Shown: in pieces, positions 24,904 to 37,794 of the stretch
Numbering within the stretch: position 1 is the first letter of the stretch
Layout of the letters: every line of letters begins with the position of its first letter
Assembly: GCA_964247055.1 (NCBI GenBank)
Contig: OZ176056.1
Span: 3,224,001 to 3,288,000 of the forward strand
DNA length: 64,000 bases
Reading direction: 5' to 3'
Origin: Paragordius varius
Lineage: Eukaryota; Nematomorpha
Notes under the pieces: model-generated
Seen by the model: only the letters and a program-made list of their open reading frames with translations
The model's database searches: none
What the model was told of the DNA's origin: nothing
Program-made: the position numbers and the translations under genes

Positions 24904-25176
24904 ATACCATTTACAGTTAAATTCACCCTTAAACAATTCAAATCTACCCTAATAAATTAAGTGTTTTTCGTGATTAAAAATTACCTATATTTTTTATATT
25001 TAATTAATGATATTTCGTTTAAATATAATACTGAAAAAATTATGCTATAAAAATATATTTCTTATTAAAGATGATTATATTAGCCCGAAACAAATAATTT
25101 ATTTTTAGGGTGAATTTATATTGTTCAAGGGTGAATTCAAATTGTTCGAGGGTGAATTTGAGTTGTAAATGATATA
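24904..25176. mobile_element. Subterminal-repeat MITE (family S), copy 2
   Basis: Starts TATACCATTTACAG, ends GTAAATGATATA. One to two units on the left and about three inverted units on the right (GGGTGAATTTATATTGTTC and variants). Inside intron 1 of the large gene. Confidence 0.75.
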
Positions 25177-25886
25177 TTATAATGCAAGATTATAAAATTA
25201 TCATCGAGATCGAAAATTTTTTTGGAAACAAAATTTTTGTAAAGTTAAGTTTACTTGAATTATTTTATGCAGTTATATAATCCTGAAATTATAATAGAAT
25301 TGAAAATTGGCATATTTATAATTTAATTGTTCGTAGGCCAGGTCAGAACTTATTTTTGATTATTTGTGGACATTTTTATAGCCCGTCTTTAAAGAATTAG
25401 TTATCATTCATTTTTCCCATTTTTATTTAGATGAAAATTGACATTTTACCCATACTTTAGAATTCGATTCATTCGAAAATAATTGTTTGAAACTAGTATC
25501 TATTTTAAACCCGAATGTGTCAAAAAACATATAATTTATTTTACTTAATATTTTCAAACAGATTTTGTCTTTAGTGATTTACTTGAAATATGCATATATA
25601 CAATTTTTTCTGTTTAATACATCCTTTAAATAATTGCTTTTAGGTGTTTTAAGGCTATTTAATTTCCGCTAAATGCCATTTGTCTTAATTAATTAGGGCT
25701 TATGGAATAATTATTAATTAAAATTATAATAATAAAAATTTTAATTTTGAATTATTTGTTTTTTAATGAATTTCTAACAAATTGTATAATAAAACTTTAA
25801 CAAATTTCATCTGCCAAATAAATGAGGAAGTTATAAAAATATTTTAGCCTTGATGCCTTCAATATTTTATGTCCATAGAATCATCA

Positions 25887-26149
25887 TATACCATTTACGA
25901 TTCAAATTCACTCTTGAACAATTTAAATTTACTCTAAAAATAAATTATGTGTTTTTGGGCTAATATAACATATGAAATATATCTTTAAGGCATAGTTATT
26001 ATTTTTTAAATATTATTTTAATTTTAAACAAATTTCATTTTGTTAAAAATATAGGCAATTTTAAACTTGAAAACGATTTGTTTTTGGACGAATTTCATTT
26101 GTTCAAAATTTAAATTGTGTTAGGGTGAATTTGACATGTAAATGGTATA
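25887..26149. mobile_element. Subterminal-repeat MITE (family S), copy 3
   Basis: Starts ATACCATTTACGATTCAAAT, ends GACATGTAAATGGTATA. Two units on the left and two degraded ones on the right, so this copy appears older than copy 1. Inside intron 1. Confidence 0.7.
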
Positions 26150-28099
26150 GTTAGGTTCTTTAAACAGACTTATTTGAGATATAATTTTATACTAAAATTT
26201 AACAATAAAAATTGTCTACTACTGAAATTGGACAATTAACAAATAAAATTTTTTGTTTTATGAACTTAATCCCTTTTTTCAACCCCCTTTGTGATTTTAA
26301 AATATCAAAACTTATGCATGAGTTTTATTGCAGTTTAAATTCCCTTATTTTTGACAAGTAAATACTATTTTCCCACTGACATATTGGAGAAAGCACACAT
26401 TTATACCAATAACATTTATCCTTTAAATCAAAATCACTCTAAAATACTTTGGAATTGGCCTTTATCACTATAAACAGGTGCGCATTCAATATTGATCTTT
26501 GCAACTTTAATCTAAAACATTTCAATACAATTTCAAATTCACCCTGATATATTTTCACCTCTATTTTGTTAATTATAAATTTTTTTAAAAAATATAGTTA
26601 ATTTTTATTGTAGTGCCTTTTTTGCATATACTAATTCACACTTCATTTATTATTATTTTTTTTGCAGACGACATTTTGGGATAGAAGCTAAATTCAAATA
26701 AACTATGGTTTTAAAAGTTGTTACGAATAAAAATTAATTATCTAACATATATTTGTTTTTGATTTTTAACGATTGAAACATACAGGTGATTTCAAAATCA
26801 ATAAATATTAAGATTCTTCTGCTAAAATATAATGATAAAGCTAACTATATTATTTAATTTTAAATTATAATTAGTTATTGTTGTATTAATCAATAAAAAT
26901 TCAAAAATATTGAGAAAAATTTTAGATAAGTATTTTTTATTATTAAAAATTCTTATATGATGGACCATGAGCCCAAAAAAAGTAAAGACATTAATTAAAT
27001 TGGTTCTTAAAAATTAAATCAAATTTGAAATCGCTGTGGACAAAACTATCTTAAAAACTTATGAATTTAATAAAATATATTATATATTTAATTAGATAAA
27101 TTATATTTTACAAACTAGAGTAAAACAATCCAATTAAAACCCCAGAAATTCAAAATATGTGTAGAAATGTTAAGTATATGAAAAAACTAACTTTAAACTC
27201 TACATGCCTTTTGGGGTAGGTTTATATCGCAGAGCGATTTGAAATTTGAATATCTTTTAAAGATTAAAAGGTTTTAAGCCAAATTTAAAAATATGCTTTC
27301 TTTAGCCTTTTCGGCGCATTACACAATGAAATACTTTAAAATATGTAAAATTGTAAAAAATCCTTATTTCAAATTTTTCCGCTTTCCTGTAATGCAACAG
27401 GCAAATAAATATATTTTATGGTTAGAATATGTAAATAATTAACTTTAAAAAAGCTTTGGAATTCCAACAAAATTTTTGATCCTAATATCAGCTGTTCATT
27501 TCACTCGTGTTTTGGGGCTCCAATTTTAAACTATAGAAGCTACAAAACTGTAAAGCTTTTTTATCTAACTACTTTCAAAACTGTGGTTTATTTTCAAAAT
27601 TAATCTCTGGGATATAAATCTATTCCAATATGTCAACTAAGAGAAAAAAGTGAAAAAGTCATAGTGTTAAGAAACTCGGACTAATGTTATCCGTTATTAC
27701 CCCCAAAATACAAAATATGGGTAGATATGTTTATGAAAAAAACGGATTTAAATTTCAAACTCAATAAGGGCGAATTCGAAGTATAAAAAATATTTTTTGA
27801 AAAAAAAATAAAAATTTATATGTTTTACCATAAATAAATGTTCAATTATAAATTTTAGGTTTTAATGGTACACATGTGGTAATTACAGTTTTGGTATTAT
27901 TTGGCACAATGCTGCCCCTACGGAAATGGTAGGAGTTTTTTTGTACAGAATTTAATATTTCGACTTTGAGCATTGAAATATTTTTTAAGTATTTTAAAAT
28001 ATATTCAATCGATCATTGCTGGTTACATCGTTCTATGTAAAACAAAGCGCGTAATTATATAAAATTTAAAAGCTAACATTTCTTATGAAAATATAGTTT

Positions 28100-28100
28100 C

Positions 28101-28132
<32 letters not shown>

Positions 28133-28142
28133 ATATATATAT
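28100..28142. repeat. (TA)n microsatellite
   Basis: Two TA runs joined by a TT phase slip, together about 43 bp, in intron 1 of the large gene. Confidence 0.95.
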
Positions 28143-29217
28143 CTTGCAAAGTATAAAATCACATCGAAATTTGGTCTTTTTAGCTATTAATATCGTTTTT
28201 TATCATATAATTTAAATTTGAACTCATACTAGACATGCCGCTATCTGTTTATGTTCCATTATTTATCATATATCATATAACTAACCATTTTTAAAGCTTT
28301 ATATTAACAGGATTTGGTTTTGTGTTATCCGTTCAGCGTTTCATTATTCAGAAAAAGGGTAAACTTAGCTGTAAAAAATTAATTTTCTTCTTCAAAGGAA
28401 AAAAAAGTTTAGGAATTAAACTATTGATTTTAAAATTATTTTTACTTATGAAAAAATTGCAATTTCGTATTTAATATTTCTAAAATCAAACCAAAATCAT
28501 ACCAATTAATTAATTGTTAATATAAATGCTTCTTGGAGTTCATACCCTTAATGATAATAATTGTTCAACAAATTTAATAAATTATCTGTTTATCATTTAT
28601 TTTTTAGAATAAAATAAAATGAAATTATAATATAAATTATTTGTTAGCCGACGTTGAATGAAATGATTAAATTTGAAAAATATAATTTTTTTGGTTTTTG
28701 ATGTTATTATTTGTAAAGTTTTTATGTTAAGTGTGATTAAAAATTAAAAATAAAAATAGTTTTGTTCCGCCACATATGGAATTTTATTGTGACCCGCTCA
28801 AGTTTTTTTGAATAATTTATACTAGTTTACTTAACGATAATAATTTCACCCAATACTATTTCTTAACTAAATATATATGATATATCAATTTATTTTCTAA
28901 AGCCATTTTTAACATTCGTTTGATTCCACAAATACTTTGCATAAAATATATATCAGCTGAAAAAGGCTCGCAAAGTTTCAGATCTATTTTTATTATAAAG
29001 TCGCCCTATTAAACAAACAATGGGTTGTTTTTTATTCCAATATGTAATTGGATTCGATAAGAAAGCAAGAATTTAAGTTATGCCAACAAAGTATTAGACT
29101 TTTAGGGTAAAATTTACCCTCAGTTGAAATTAATCACAAATACACCAATGATAGGATTAAGTAAATATGTGAATCTTTGTAACTTCATAATATTAATAAA
29201 TATTTTTTTCAAATATT

Positions 29218-29663
29218 ATACCATTTACACAAATTCAAATTTACTCTTGAACAATTCAAATTCACCCTTGAACAATTCAAATTTACCCTTGATTAATTTC
29301 ACCCTAAAAATAAATTATGTGTTTTCGGGCTAATATACCTCATTATTAATAAGAAATTTATTCTTATATAGTTTATTATTTTTTCAGAATATTACATTAA
29401 TTTTAAACTTATTAATTTCATTTTTTAAACATATAAAAAAATATAGGTAATTTTTATTCTTATAAAACACAAAATATATTTTAGTGTGTAGTTTAAGGGT
29501 GAATTTGAATTAAGGGTGAGTTTGCATTGTTCAAGAGTGAATTCGATTTGTTTAAATGTAAATTTAAATTGTTTGAGGGTGAATTTGAATTTCTTAAGGG
29601 TCATTTAGAATTGTTCAAGGGTGAATTTGAATTGTTTAAGGTTTGAACTTTAAATGACATATA
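29218..29663. mobile_element. Subterminal-repeat MITE (family S), copy 4, expanded
   Basis: Starts ATACCATTTACAC and ends TTTAAATGACATATA. It has three to four units on the left and about six inverted units on the right, the largest number in this group, which makes it about 445 bp against 260-330 for its relatives. Inside intron 1. Confidence 0.75.
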
Positions 29664-31958
29664 TAATTTTGTATTTCCTTGCTAAACATATATTTACACA
29701 ACTATCCTAAGTTAATGATTTTCCGAAAACTATTATGATAACTTAAATGGATTCGACATATACAAGTGCTATAATTTTGCACTCTTTTAAAACATTACTA
29801 AATGAATTAATTTCCTGTGTTTAGATTTTATGGCAAAAATTAGATTTTCGTAAACTAACATTTTTAATTAACCCTAATAAAAAAGATAACCATTTTTTAA
29901 TAATAATTATCATATCTAATTATCTTAATTTTTATCCTTAAATATACCATTGAAATAAATCATAGATGATTACTTTTTTAATTTTTTTATTTTTTCCTCT
30001 ATATTTTTTACATTATTAATTTTGTAATATTTCTACCAACTTATTATTTTAAAAAAAATTTGAGCTTGAACTGTTCAGTGTAAATTTGAGTTGTTTTTTA
30101 GTTTAAGCTATACAAAATTAAATAGCTTGTCATCAAATATAAAATCTTTAGAATCAAAAAATTATAATTTGAAGTCGTTTTTACTAAATAAAACCTACTA
30201 CCTTTTCTCACTTCCAATAACAAAAGATCTAAACTTATGTCATACGCTCACGACAACACTCTAATTTGTTAATTTACTTAAAAAATATTTTAACAAATCA
30301 ATGTTTATCAATACTTAAAACATCTACAAATCGTTTTAATACAAAAAAAGCGTCTTTTATGAAAAAAAAGCATTTTTAGCATAAAAATTGGCATCGATGT
30401 GTTTTATAATTTTTGCATTCCTCAAATCTGTTCAATCTTCATTATGTTAGCTATTATTGAATATTTAATAAAATGACAAAATAATTTATTAATATTATAT
30501 ATATATATATATATATTTCTATTATAAAATGGTTATATTTTGTTTAAAATTGCATTTTTTACCTGCATTTTGTTTTTAATTCCATTTCCCTTTCGTCCTG
30601 CTTTTTATGTCAATAGAGCAATCATTGTATAATACATTTAATTTCACTTCAATTAATAAGCTTTGATTAAATTATTTTAAAATACTAATTTTTTACATTT
30701 AATATTTTAAAATACTAAAATTTAATTAATTTTTGTCATTCTACAATCAATCGAAAGGTTTTGAGTTTGATTAAATTTTTATATTTTTAAACAAAGATCT
30801 CTCTTCTTTTCTTTTTTTATAAATTATTTTTTACATTTATCTATATATATGTGATTAGCTAAATTTATAACCATATAATTCGTTTATACATATTAATTAT
30901 TACCATAACTTTAAATTGAGAAAAAAATTGTTATATTTATTTGGAAAAAAATTCTGAAATCACAAGTACATATACATTATTAAATTTTAAGAATTTATTA
31001 ATTATAATTATATATATATATATATATATAAACTTTAAAAATTACTAAAAAAATTTAAAAATGTTAATTTTTTTTTAATTGTAATGTAAAAGGAGGTAAT
31101 TAATTAGCATAGAACGCTTGTGCCATCTGTTAACAAATTGCGCATAAAAAAATTTATTAAATTAAATATTAAATTAAAACACAGGTATTTATATTATATC
31201 CCTACCTGTGTACGGAATCCAATGCTATATTTTTATCGATTAAATTCTTATTGAGTTGTTGAAATTTTAAGATTATTTTTTATATTAGAGAATTTAGGGG
31301 CCAGCCTATTAAACTAATTTTTTATACAAAATGGATTGACTGATCATATAAAGAAAAATTAAAGGATCAAATTTCCTAGAAGAATGGAAAGAAAAACGAA
31401 TTGAATATAATTATAAATTTTCAAAATCTGTAAGGCGCCTAAAATTTATTAAAATATTATTAAAAATAAAATGAATATTAAAAATATTAAATAAAATACT
31501 TTACAAGATATCATCAATTATAGGATTTAAATATTGCCAATTAACATATAGTTATTTCACTACCTTTGGGGTAGTTTTATACCCCATAGCAATTTAAATA
31601 TAAAAAGTTTTATGTTATGATAATGGGCTAAGTTTATAAATGTGAAACCCATACCTGACTTTTATCCGCCAATTTTTTTGGAAATTTTTAAATCCTTAAA
31701 AAAGCTACAGAGGCGTATTTAGCATTTTTGGCGCCTAATGCATAACCTTTGCATTTTTTAAAAAATACTCAAATTTAAACTGTGGTCATGACCACTCATA
31801 AATGGTGATTTTTTATGTATTATTTAAAATAATAATTTTAAAATTTATTTTCATGAATATAAAAACTGGCGTCTTCAACTATGGCGCCCGGTGGATCAGC
31901 CCCTTTTGTCCTCTCTAGCTAAGCCACTTAAAAGGTGGCATATATATATATATATATA

Positions 31959-32188
31959 CAGATATGTATCCTTTATTTTATCAAAAATTTATTTTTTCTT
32001 TCGTTAAATGGGTATAAATATTTGGTAAAGAATGGAAAAACAAGAGCTCTATGCTAATTCTTATACTTTTTTGATGAATATGATATTGTTAATACCATAG
32101 AGCTCTTGTTTTTTTCTATTCTTTAACAAATATTTATACCCATTTAATGAAAGAAAAACTTTTTGATAAAATAAAGGATACATGACTG
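31959..32188. mobile_element. Near-perfect hairpin MITE, Tc1-like
   Basis: Begins CAGATATGTATCC and ends GGATACATGACTG between TA dinucleotides (31957-31958 and 32189-32190). The arms, about 95 bp each, match almost base for base up to AAGAGCTCTATG/CATAGAGCTC around a loop of about 40 bp. Non-coding. Its transcript, as part of intron 1, would form a long hairpin. Confidence 0.8.
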
Positions 32189-34365
32189 TATATTATAGAA
32201 ATCAATCGAACATCAAGATAATATAATTTCAAAATCATCTGTTTGTTTTACAAGTGAATATGTGTTCTATCCTAAATTCTTAAAAATTGAGAAAACTTTG
32301 AAAACTGTTAAAAGTTTATGAGCGATTTGGTTATTTACCCTCCATAGTTGCTACAAACATACATTTTTTTTCCAACTAAATTGCTCTTTCTCCTAACATG
32401 CCTAAATAGGATCATATGTTTTTGCCTTTGTTCATTCGCCTTTCTAGTCGTTTAATTGCGTTTAGACTATTTTAAAGACACAGATTAACAAATAAATTAC
32501 GCGTTTTTTTTAACGCATTTATTATTGTTGGACCTAATGTGTACAAATGCGTTTTTTTAAAAATTTTGGATATCAGTAATGTTAAAATTTTTAGTTTCTA
32601 GTACACCGCCATTTATCATTTCGGTATTGAATAAAATTTGTATGATTCATAAACAAATTTAATTTTTGGTGTGCGCAGTGTAATGTGTTTTTTAATTATT
32701 TTCCAATTTTCAATTATTTTTACTGATAAATATTTTTTAATTAAATTTTCTTCGGTAAAAACTAAAGAAAGTTATATTTCAATATTCTTTCAAATATAAA
32801 GTTAATTACCTATTAACCGTCTATTTTTTCAATGTATTACCCCATATAATAAAATTATAAATTTTATAAAAAATTATATAGTTATATTAAATTAAATTAT
32901 AATTTTTATATGCTACTTTAGGTTAATACCCTAATTTTTTTATAATTTTTTTTAATGTAAAAATTTAAAAATTATCTTTTTTATGTGTGGGAAGATTCAC
33001 ATAAATTTGTAATAAACCACAAATTATTTTAACATTTTTTTTTCATTTTATTACCAAATGATTTTGATTTAAATTTTGGAAAAAATAAATATAATATTAT
33101 AATATTATGTGCGAAATTCTTAAACAATCAACAACTTGGCATCTGTTTTTACATCTAAATTCCCCAATTGTGGTATCTTCATATATTATTATAAAATTTT
33201 TATTTAATTTTTATTTGAAATTATATAATTTTCATTTGAATTATAAAAGAAAAAAGATAAAAATAATGTAATTATAGTTTAAAATGCATATCTGAGTTTA
33301 CGTTACCTATATTTAAGTTTTTTTAGTTTAGTTTTTATTTTTCATATTTTTAACATATTTTAATATTTTTTTTCTAAGAAATATGTATAAATGGGAATTA
33401 AATGGTCTAAAAATGATTGAAAATTTAAATTTTAATTTTATTAAATATTTTAAATTCAAAGCGGTGCAAAATGGCAAAACCATATTTAAGTTAATTTACG
33501 TATATTCACTCTCCTCACATATAATTTTGATAAAATTATACTAAATTAGTAGAGTACATCTTTTCTAGTATATATAATATATAATTTTCAAAATATTTGA
33601 ATATAAAAATGATATATATATATATATATATTTTGTGAAAACATCTTTTAAAACCATTTAACAATAATTTTAATTTTTAATGAAATATATATTTTATACT
33701 CAAGCTAGATAAAATATATCTGTGCATCATTCCTAAAATCCCAAAAGATTAATTTTGTGCGAATATCGTATAATTTATTTTACTATTAAAATCGACTTTT
33801 ATTATCTGATATCTATTGGCCCAATTTTTTTTCCATATTAATATATTCTATTTTTTTCTATAAAGGAAAATGATATTTCAAATAACTTTAAAGTTAAAGC
33901 AAAAATGAATTCACGGAAAAAATATTAATTAAATTTTCTCCTTTGTTATTGTTACAGGTTTTGTTGAAATCCATTTATTTTTTAATATAATTATTTTTCA
34001 CCTTTATTTGCTTTTGTGTTTCAAAAAAATAAACTTTTAAATGCAGAATAATAATTTAATTGTGTAAATGTAATGTGTGTTAATTATATTTTTACCTGTT
34101 TAAAATATATTTGAAATAAAATTAATTTTAATATTCCTTGGTTTTTTCATAATCAATGAAACTAAAAAAATACAAAAATTCGATTCTTATTCGATTGCTG
34201 TACGCGCCACCGCCAGAAAGTATGCCATTATTTTGAAATATTTTAAACTTCCAAAGTATCTATGCTTAAACCTAGTTCTTATAGTTTATACTTTTTATGA
34301 CTTATATCGGAAATATCCTGATTACATTTTCTTAGGGTAAAACATGGAATAGATATGCTCTGTTA

Positions 34366-34440
34366 CAGTAAAAACTATAATTATACAGACAAAATGTAAA
34401 ACATAAAAACAATTTTTTATTCAAAAGACCGCTAGACCTT
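34366..34440. mobile_element. Family-T MITE, single arm
   Basis: TACAGTAAAAACTATAATTA followed by ACAGACAAAATGTAAAACAT matches the left arm of the family-T elements at 51518 and 53363. I see no matching right arm within 400 bp, so it is a truncated copy. Confidence 0.5.
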
Positions 34441-36562
34441 TTCAAACCGTGTTTTTTAAACTATTTATACAATTATAATATATGTATATAATTGGGGTTT
34501 GCCAATTAACATTCCTTATTCTGCAATCTTAAACGATAGTTAGCTGAATAAAATTAAGGTTTAAAAAATATGGCAGACGAAAAAAATTTCCTTGAATTTC
34601 TACATTTGTCTATCTATATATTATTGTAAACTCTAACAACAGTTTTCATAAACTCTGTATTTAAATTATATGCTCCATTATAATTATATATAGAAATTTA
34701 TTTTATTTGATTATTTAAATAATTTAATTTAAGTTAAATAAAATATTATTAACGGTCAAAAGGCCATTTAGCCAAAATGAATGCATGCTAGTCATATGAA
34801 AAAACTAATCCTATATTTTTAAAAATCATTTTAATTTTTAAATGTAGTGTGTACTCTTCTGAAATATTTCTTAAATATAATTTTATTATTAAATGTAAAA
34901 AATTTAGGGTGATTAAAAAAAACAGTTATATAATGGTGAATTGGTTTTTATTTTACCCTTAGATATTATTTTAGATGATATGCCACAATAGTTTGATTTT
35001 CGCCATTAATTTCCTTTTATTGAAAATTTGAGGTGGCATTAATTATGATTATGTTTAAAATATTTGAATTACTAGTCCAAAAAAGATAAAATCTTTATAT
35101 TTTTAAATCATTTAATTGGAAAATTTATTTAATTTAATCTTATTTACTCAATCTTAACAATATCCAAGGTCGGAAAAATTTTATTTCTAAGCCCACGTTT
35201 TCTAACGATTTTTATTTTCTAACAATAAAATTCGATTCCGTGTTGGGATCCCTTTTCAATATTTTCCAATTTTTAAAAAAATGAATGAATACTAAACTAG
35301 ATTTTTAGAATTTTATTTCTATAAAGTATATATTATGCACCTATATACACAATTATCTTATTATATTAAATTTTCATAACAATATAAAAGATGAGGGATC
35401 TACTATGTAACTCAATCATATCAAATTACTTGCAATTAAATAATTACTTATGAAACACGCTATATTAAAAAACCTATTTTATTTCTATAAAAAATTACTT
35501 CAACCGTGTGAATAAAAAATATTATAAATAAAATAAATTATAGAAATTGACCTTAACATAAAAAACCACAATATGATTTTCTTTGTTTATATATTCGGAC
35601 AGTTGTTTTGCTTAAAAAACGTAAACGAAATTTTCTAAATAATAAATTATTTTAAATTGGATATTAACATATTGAAGATGATAAATACTTTTTTATTTAA
35701 TTAAAAAATCTTTTAATTATACATTTTTCTTTTAGTTTTTTAAAAAATATGCACAGCTAATAATATACATATTTATATATAGGCTAAAGTTTTTTATCAT
35801 ATAGTTTCAATTAATGTTTTTGTGTTTTAATACTTATAGAAATAAAGTATGGTTAAAACTATACAATGCATAAAAACGGATTAATTATTATATATAAAAA
35901 AATGTATGTAAGTATATATCTAATTTATAATGATAAAATAATTCTAAAATTCCAATTTTTATGTTAAGAAAAAAAATATGATTTCTGCATATTTTTATGT
36001 AGCTGTATAATTCTGCCGTTCATCAGTTTGTAAATGATTAATATTAAAAAAATGTAAAATTTGAAAAAAAAATTTTTTATAATTACAAACAATGTATTGA
36101 TATATGTTTATATATTTATAAATGTATTTAAATTACATTTTCATTATGCATTCATATATAACAATGGATATTGGAAAAAAGAATTATTTTTTTCGCTTTA
36201 TACTCTCTACCTAAAACTAAACCAATAATCATTTTCTGTGCTGTATTTTATAATTCTTATGTATAGGGAATTTTTTAGAAATATTTTTTATAACTAAGTT
36301 TTAATTTAAAAAAGCGCGTGAATTTGCGTTTTAAATCCTGTTCATAGACCACTACAAGGCTAAATTTTGTTTTCATTTCTTAAAACAAACAGAAAAAGTT
36401 GTTTTGTCCATACTTATTTAGATCATTATTATACAATAACTTTGTCGCCTTTTTTTGTATAGTTTAAAACATATACTTTTTATTTCGCTTATTGAGATTA
36501 CAACATTTTGATTTTATTTTTTCTTTGTTCTCTGCTCTATATTAATCAATGCTGTATTCTAG

Positions 36563-37678
36563 GAAATCGATTTTATCCACCATCACCAATACAACAATCT
36601 CCCACAGAATTTGAAGGCAAAAATAAACGCAAAAAAAATTCCAATCAAAATGACAAAAGCATCAGTAGTAATAATAAAAATCATTACTTTGATGATAGAA
36701 AAGATATTATCCATACCCAAAATAATTGTCTTTTGAACGAAACTTTAAATGGACATTCAGACGATGGATTGTCCAACACGCCACCAAGCTTAGATTTTTG
36801 TCATGATGAAGAAATAGTTATCCGGAGTTGTGATGTTAACCCTAAAAATTCTTACATACAAAACGCGCAAAATTGTTTAAAACCTACGTGTTCTACCCCT
36901 CCTTATAAATATTATTGTAATGGTATCGGTTCCCCCAAAAATGGAAATGTAAATGATTCTGGATTCGAAGAATCTATATATGTTCCTCAACAACACTCTG
37001 CCTCAAACGGTATTGAACAGTCCTTAAATAGCGAACTCCTAACAACAAACGATAAAATATCAAGGCCACAAAAAAGCATCTCCCCCATACCAATCCTTAC
37101 AAAGTATACGGAAAAGCCATTTAACCATGCATTCGATCCTTCATTCGAACCTATTAGAACAGGTAAATCAACTGATATTTCCGAAAATTGCATAACCACT
37201 TCCTCCAGTGATAAAACAGAAAATTCTTCCCTTAAAGATTGTTTGTTTGAGCTTGAGATTATAGAAAAGTCACCCGTCCCTTCATCATTAAACAGTAGTC
37301 CTGAACCGCCCTTTTTATTGTATACGGAAAGCGAAAGCAATTTTCTAAATCAGCCTTTTAAAACTTCAGGTATTCCAATTGTTTCAACTGAACAAGAACA
37401 TAAAAATTTTAGTTGTTCCAACAATATAGGACACCAGTTTGAAAACGAACAGGATTTAGTGATTCCAACTACTATAACCAAACAAACAAGTCTCCATATC
37501 TATGCTGATAAAGCTATAAGCAATGAAACATTTGAACAAGACGACACTCGTAGAGTTATAACTGATTCACAATTATCAAAACCAATTCCAGCTCGAATTC
37601 CATCAAACATTCAAGATTACCAAGTTGAAGTCTTGTCTGAAGCTACTTGCCATCTAATCTCACCCAAACAAGTTAAAT
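36563..37678 (+). CDS. Large orphan protein, exon 2 (residues 443-814)
   Basis: The exon begins after TTCTAG and continues frame with exon 1 (Gly-Asn-Arg-Phe-Tyr-Pro-Pro-Ser-Pro). It is open throughout, Ser/Pro/Asn-rich and low in hydrophobic residues, as expected of a disordered cytosolic segment; short SP and TP sites are frequent (SPIPILTKYTEKP, SPVPSSLNSSPEPPF). It ends AAA T at a GTATGTG donor in phase 1; the 116-base intron 37679-37794 ends TTATAG and the next exon completes the codon to Phe. Both introns of this gene are therefore phase 1. No catalytic motif was seen. Confidence 0.8.
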
Positions 37679-37794
37679 GTATGTGTTTTTTTTTGTTTAT
37701 TGATTTAAATTTTAAAGGCCATTATAAGGTTTTTGTTGTAAAATATGTCATTTTAACTCAATATATATATTTATACTTATTATGCCGTTTATAG

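Larger units (their letters stand above)
22925..36562 (+). other. First intron (13.6 kb) of the large gene
   Basis: Donor GTAATT at 22925 and acceptor TTCTAG ending at 36562. No host exon is visible inside. It contains at least three family-S MITEs (24904, 25887, 29218), a near-perfect hairpin MITE (31959-32188), one arm of a family-T MITE (34366), several (TA)n tracts and otherwise A/T runs. Alternative small exons cannot be excluded by eye. Confidence 0.6.

Noticed and set aside
27137-27775. Two similar 60-70 bp stretches around 27137 and 27700
   Set aside because: The similarity is real but loose, without inverted ends or target duplications, so no element could be bounded.
29124-29333. 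Frame with LLNNSNSPLNNSNLPLINF repeat
   Set aside because: Again a translation of the family-S subterminal units (left end of copy 4).
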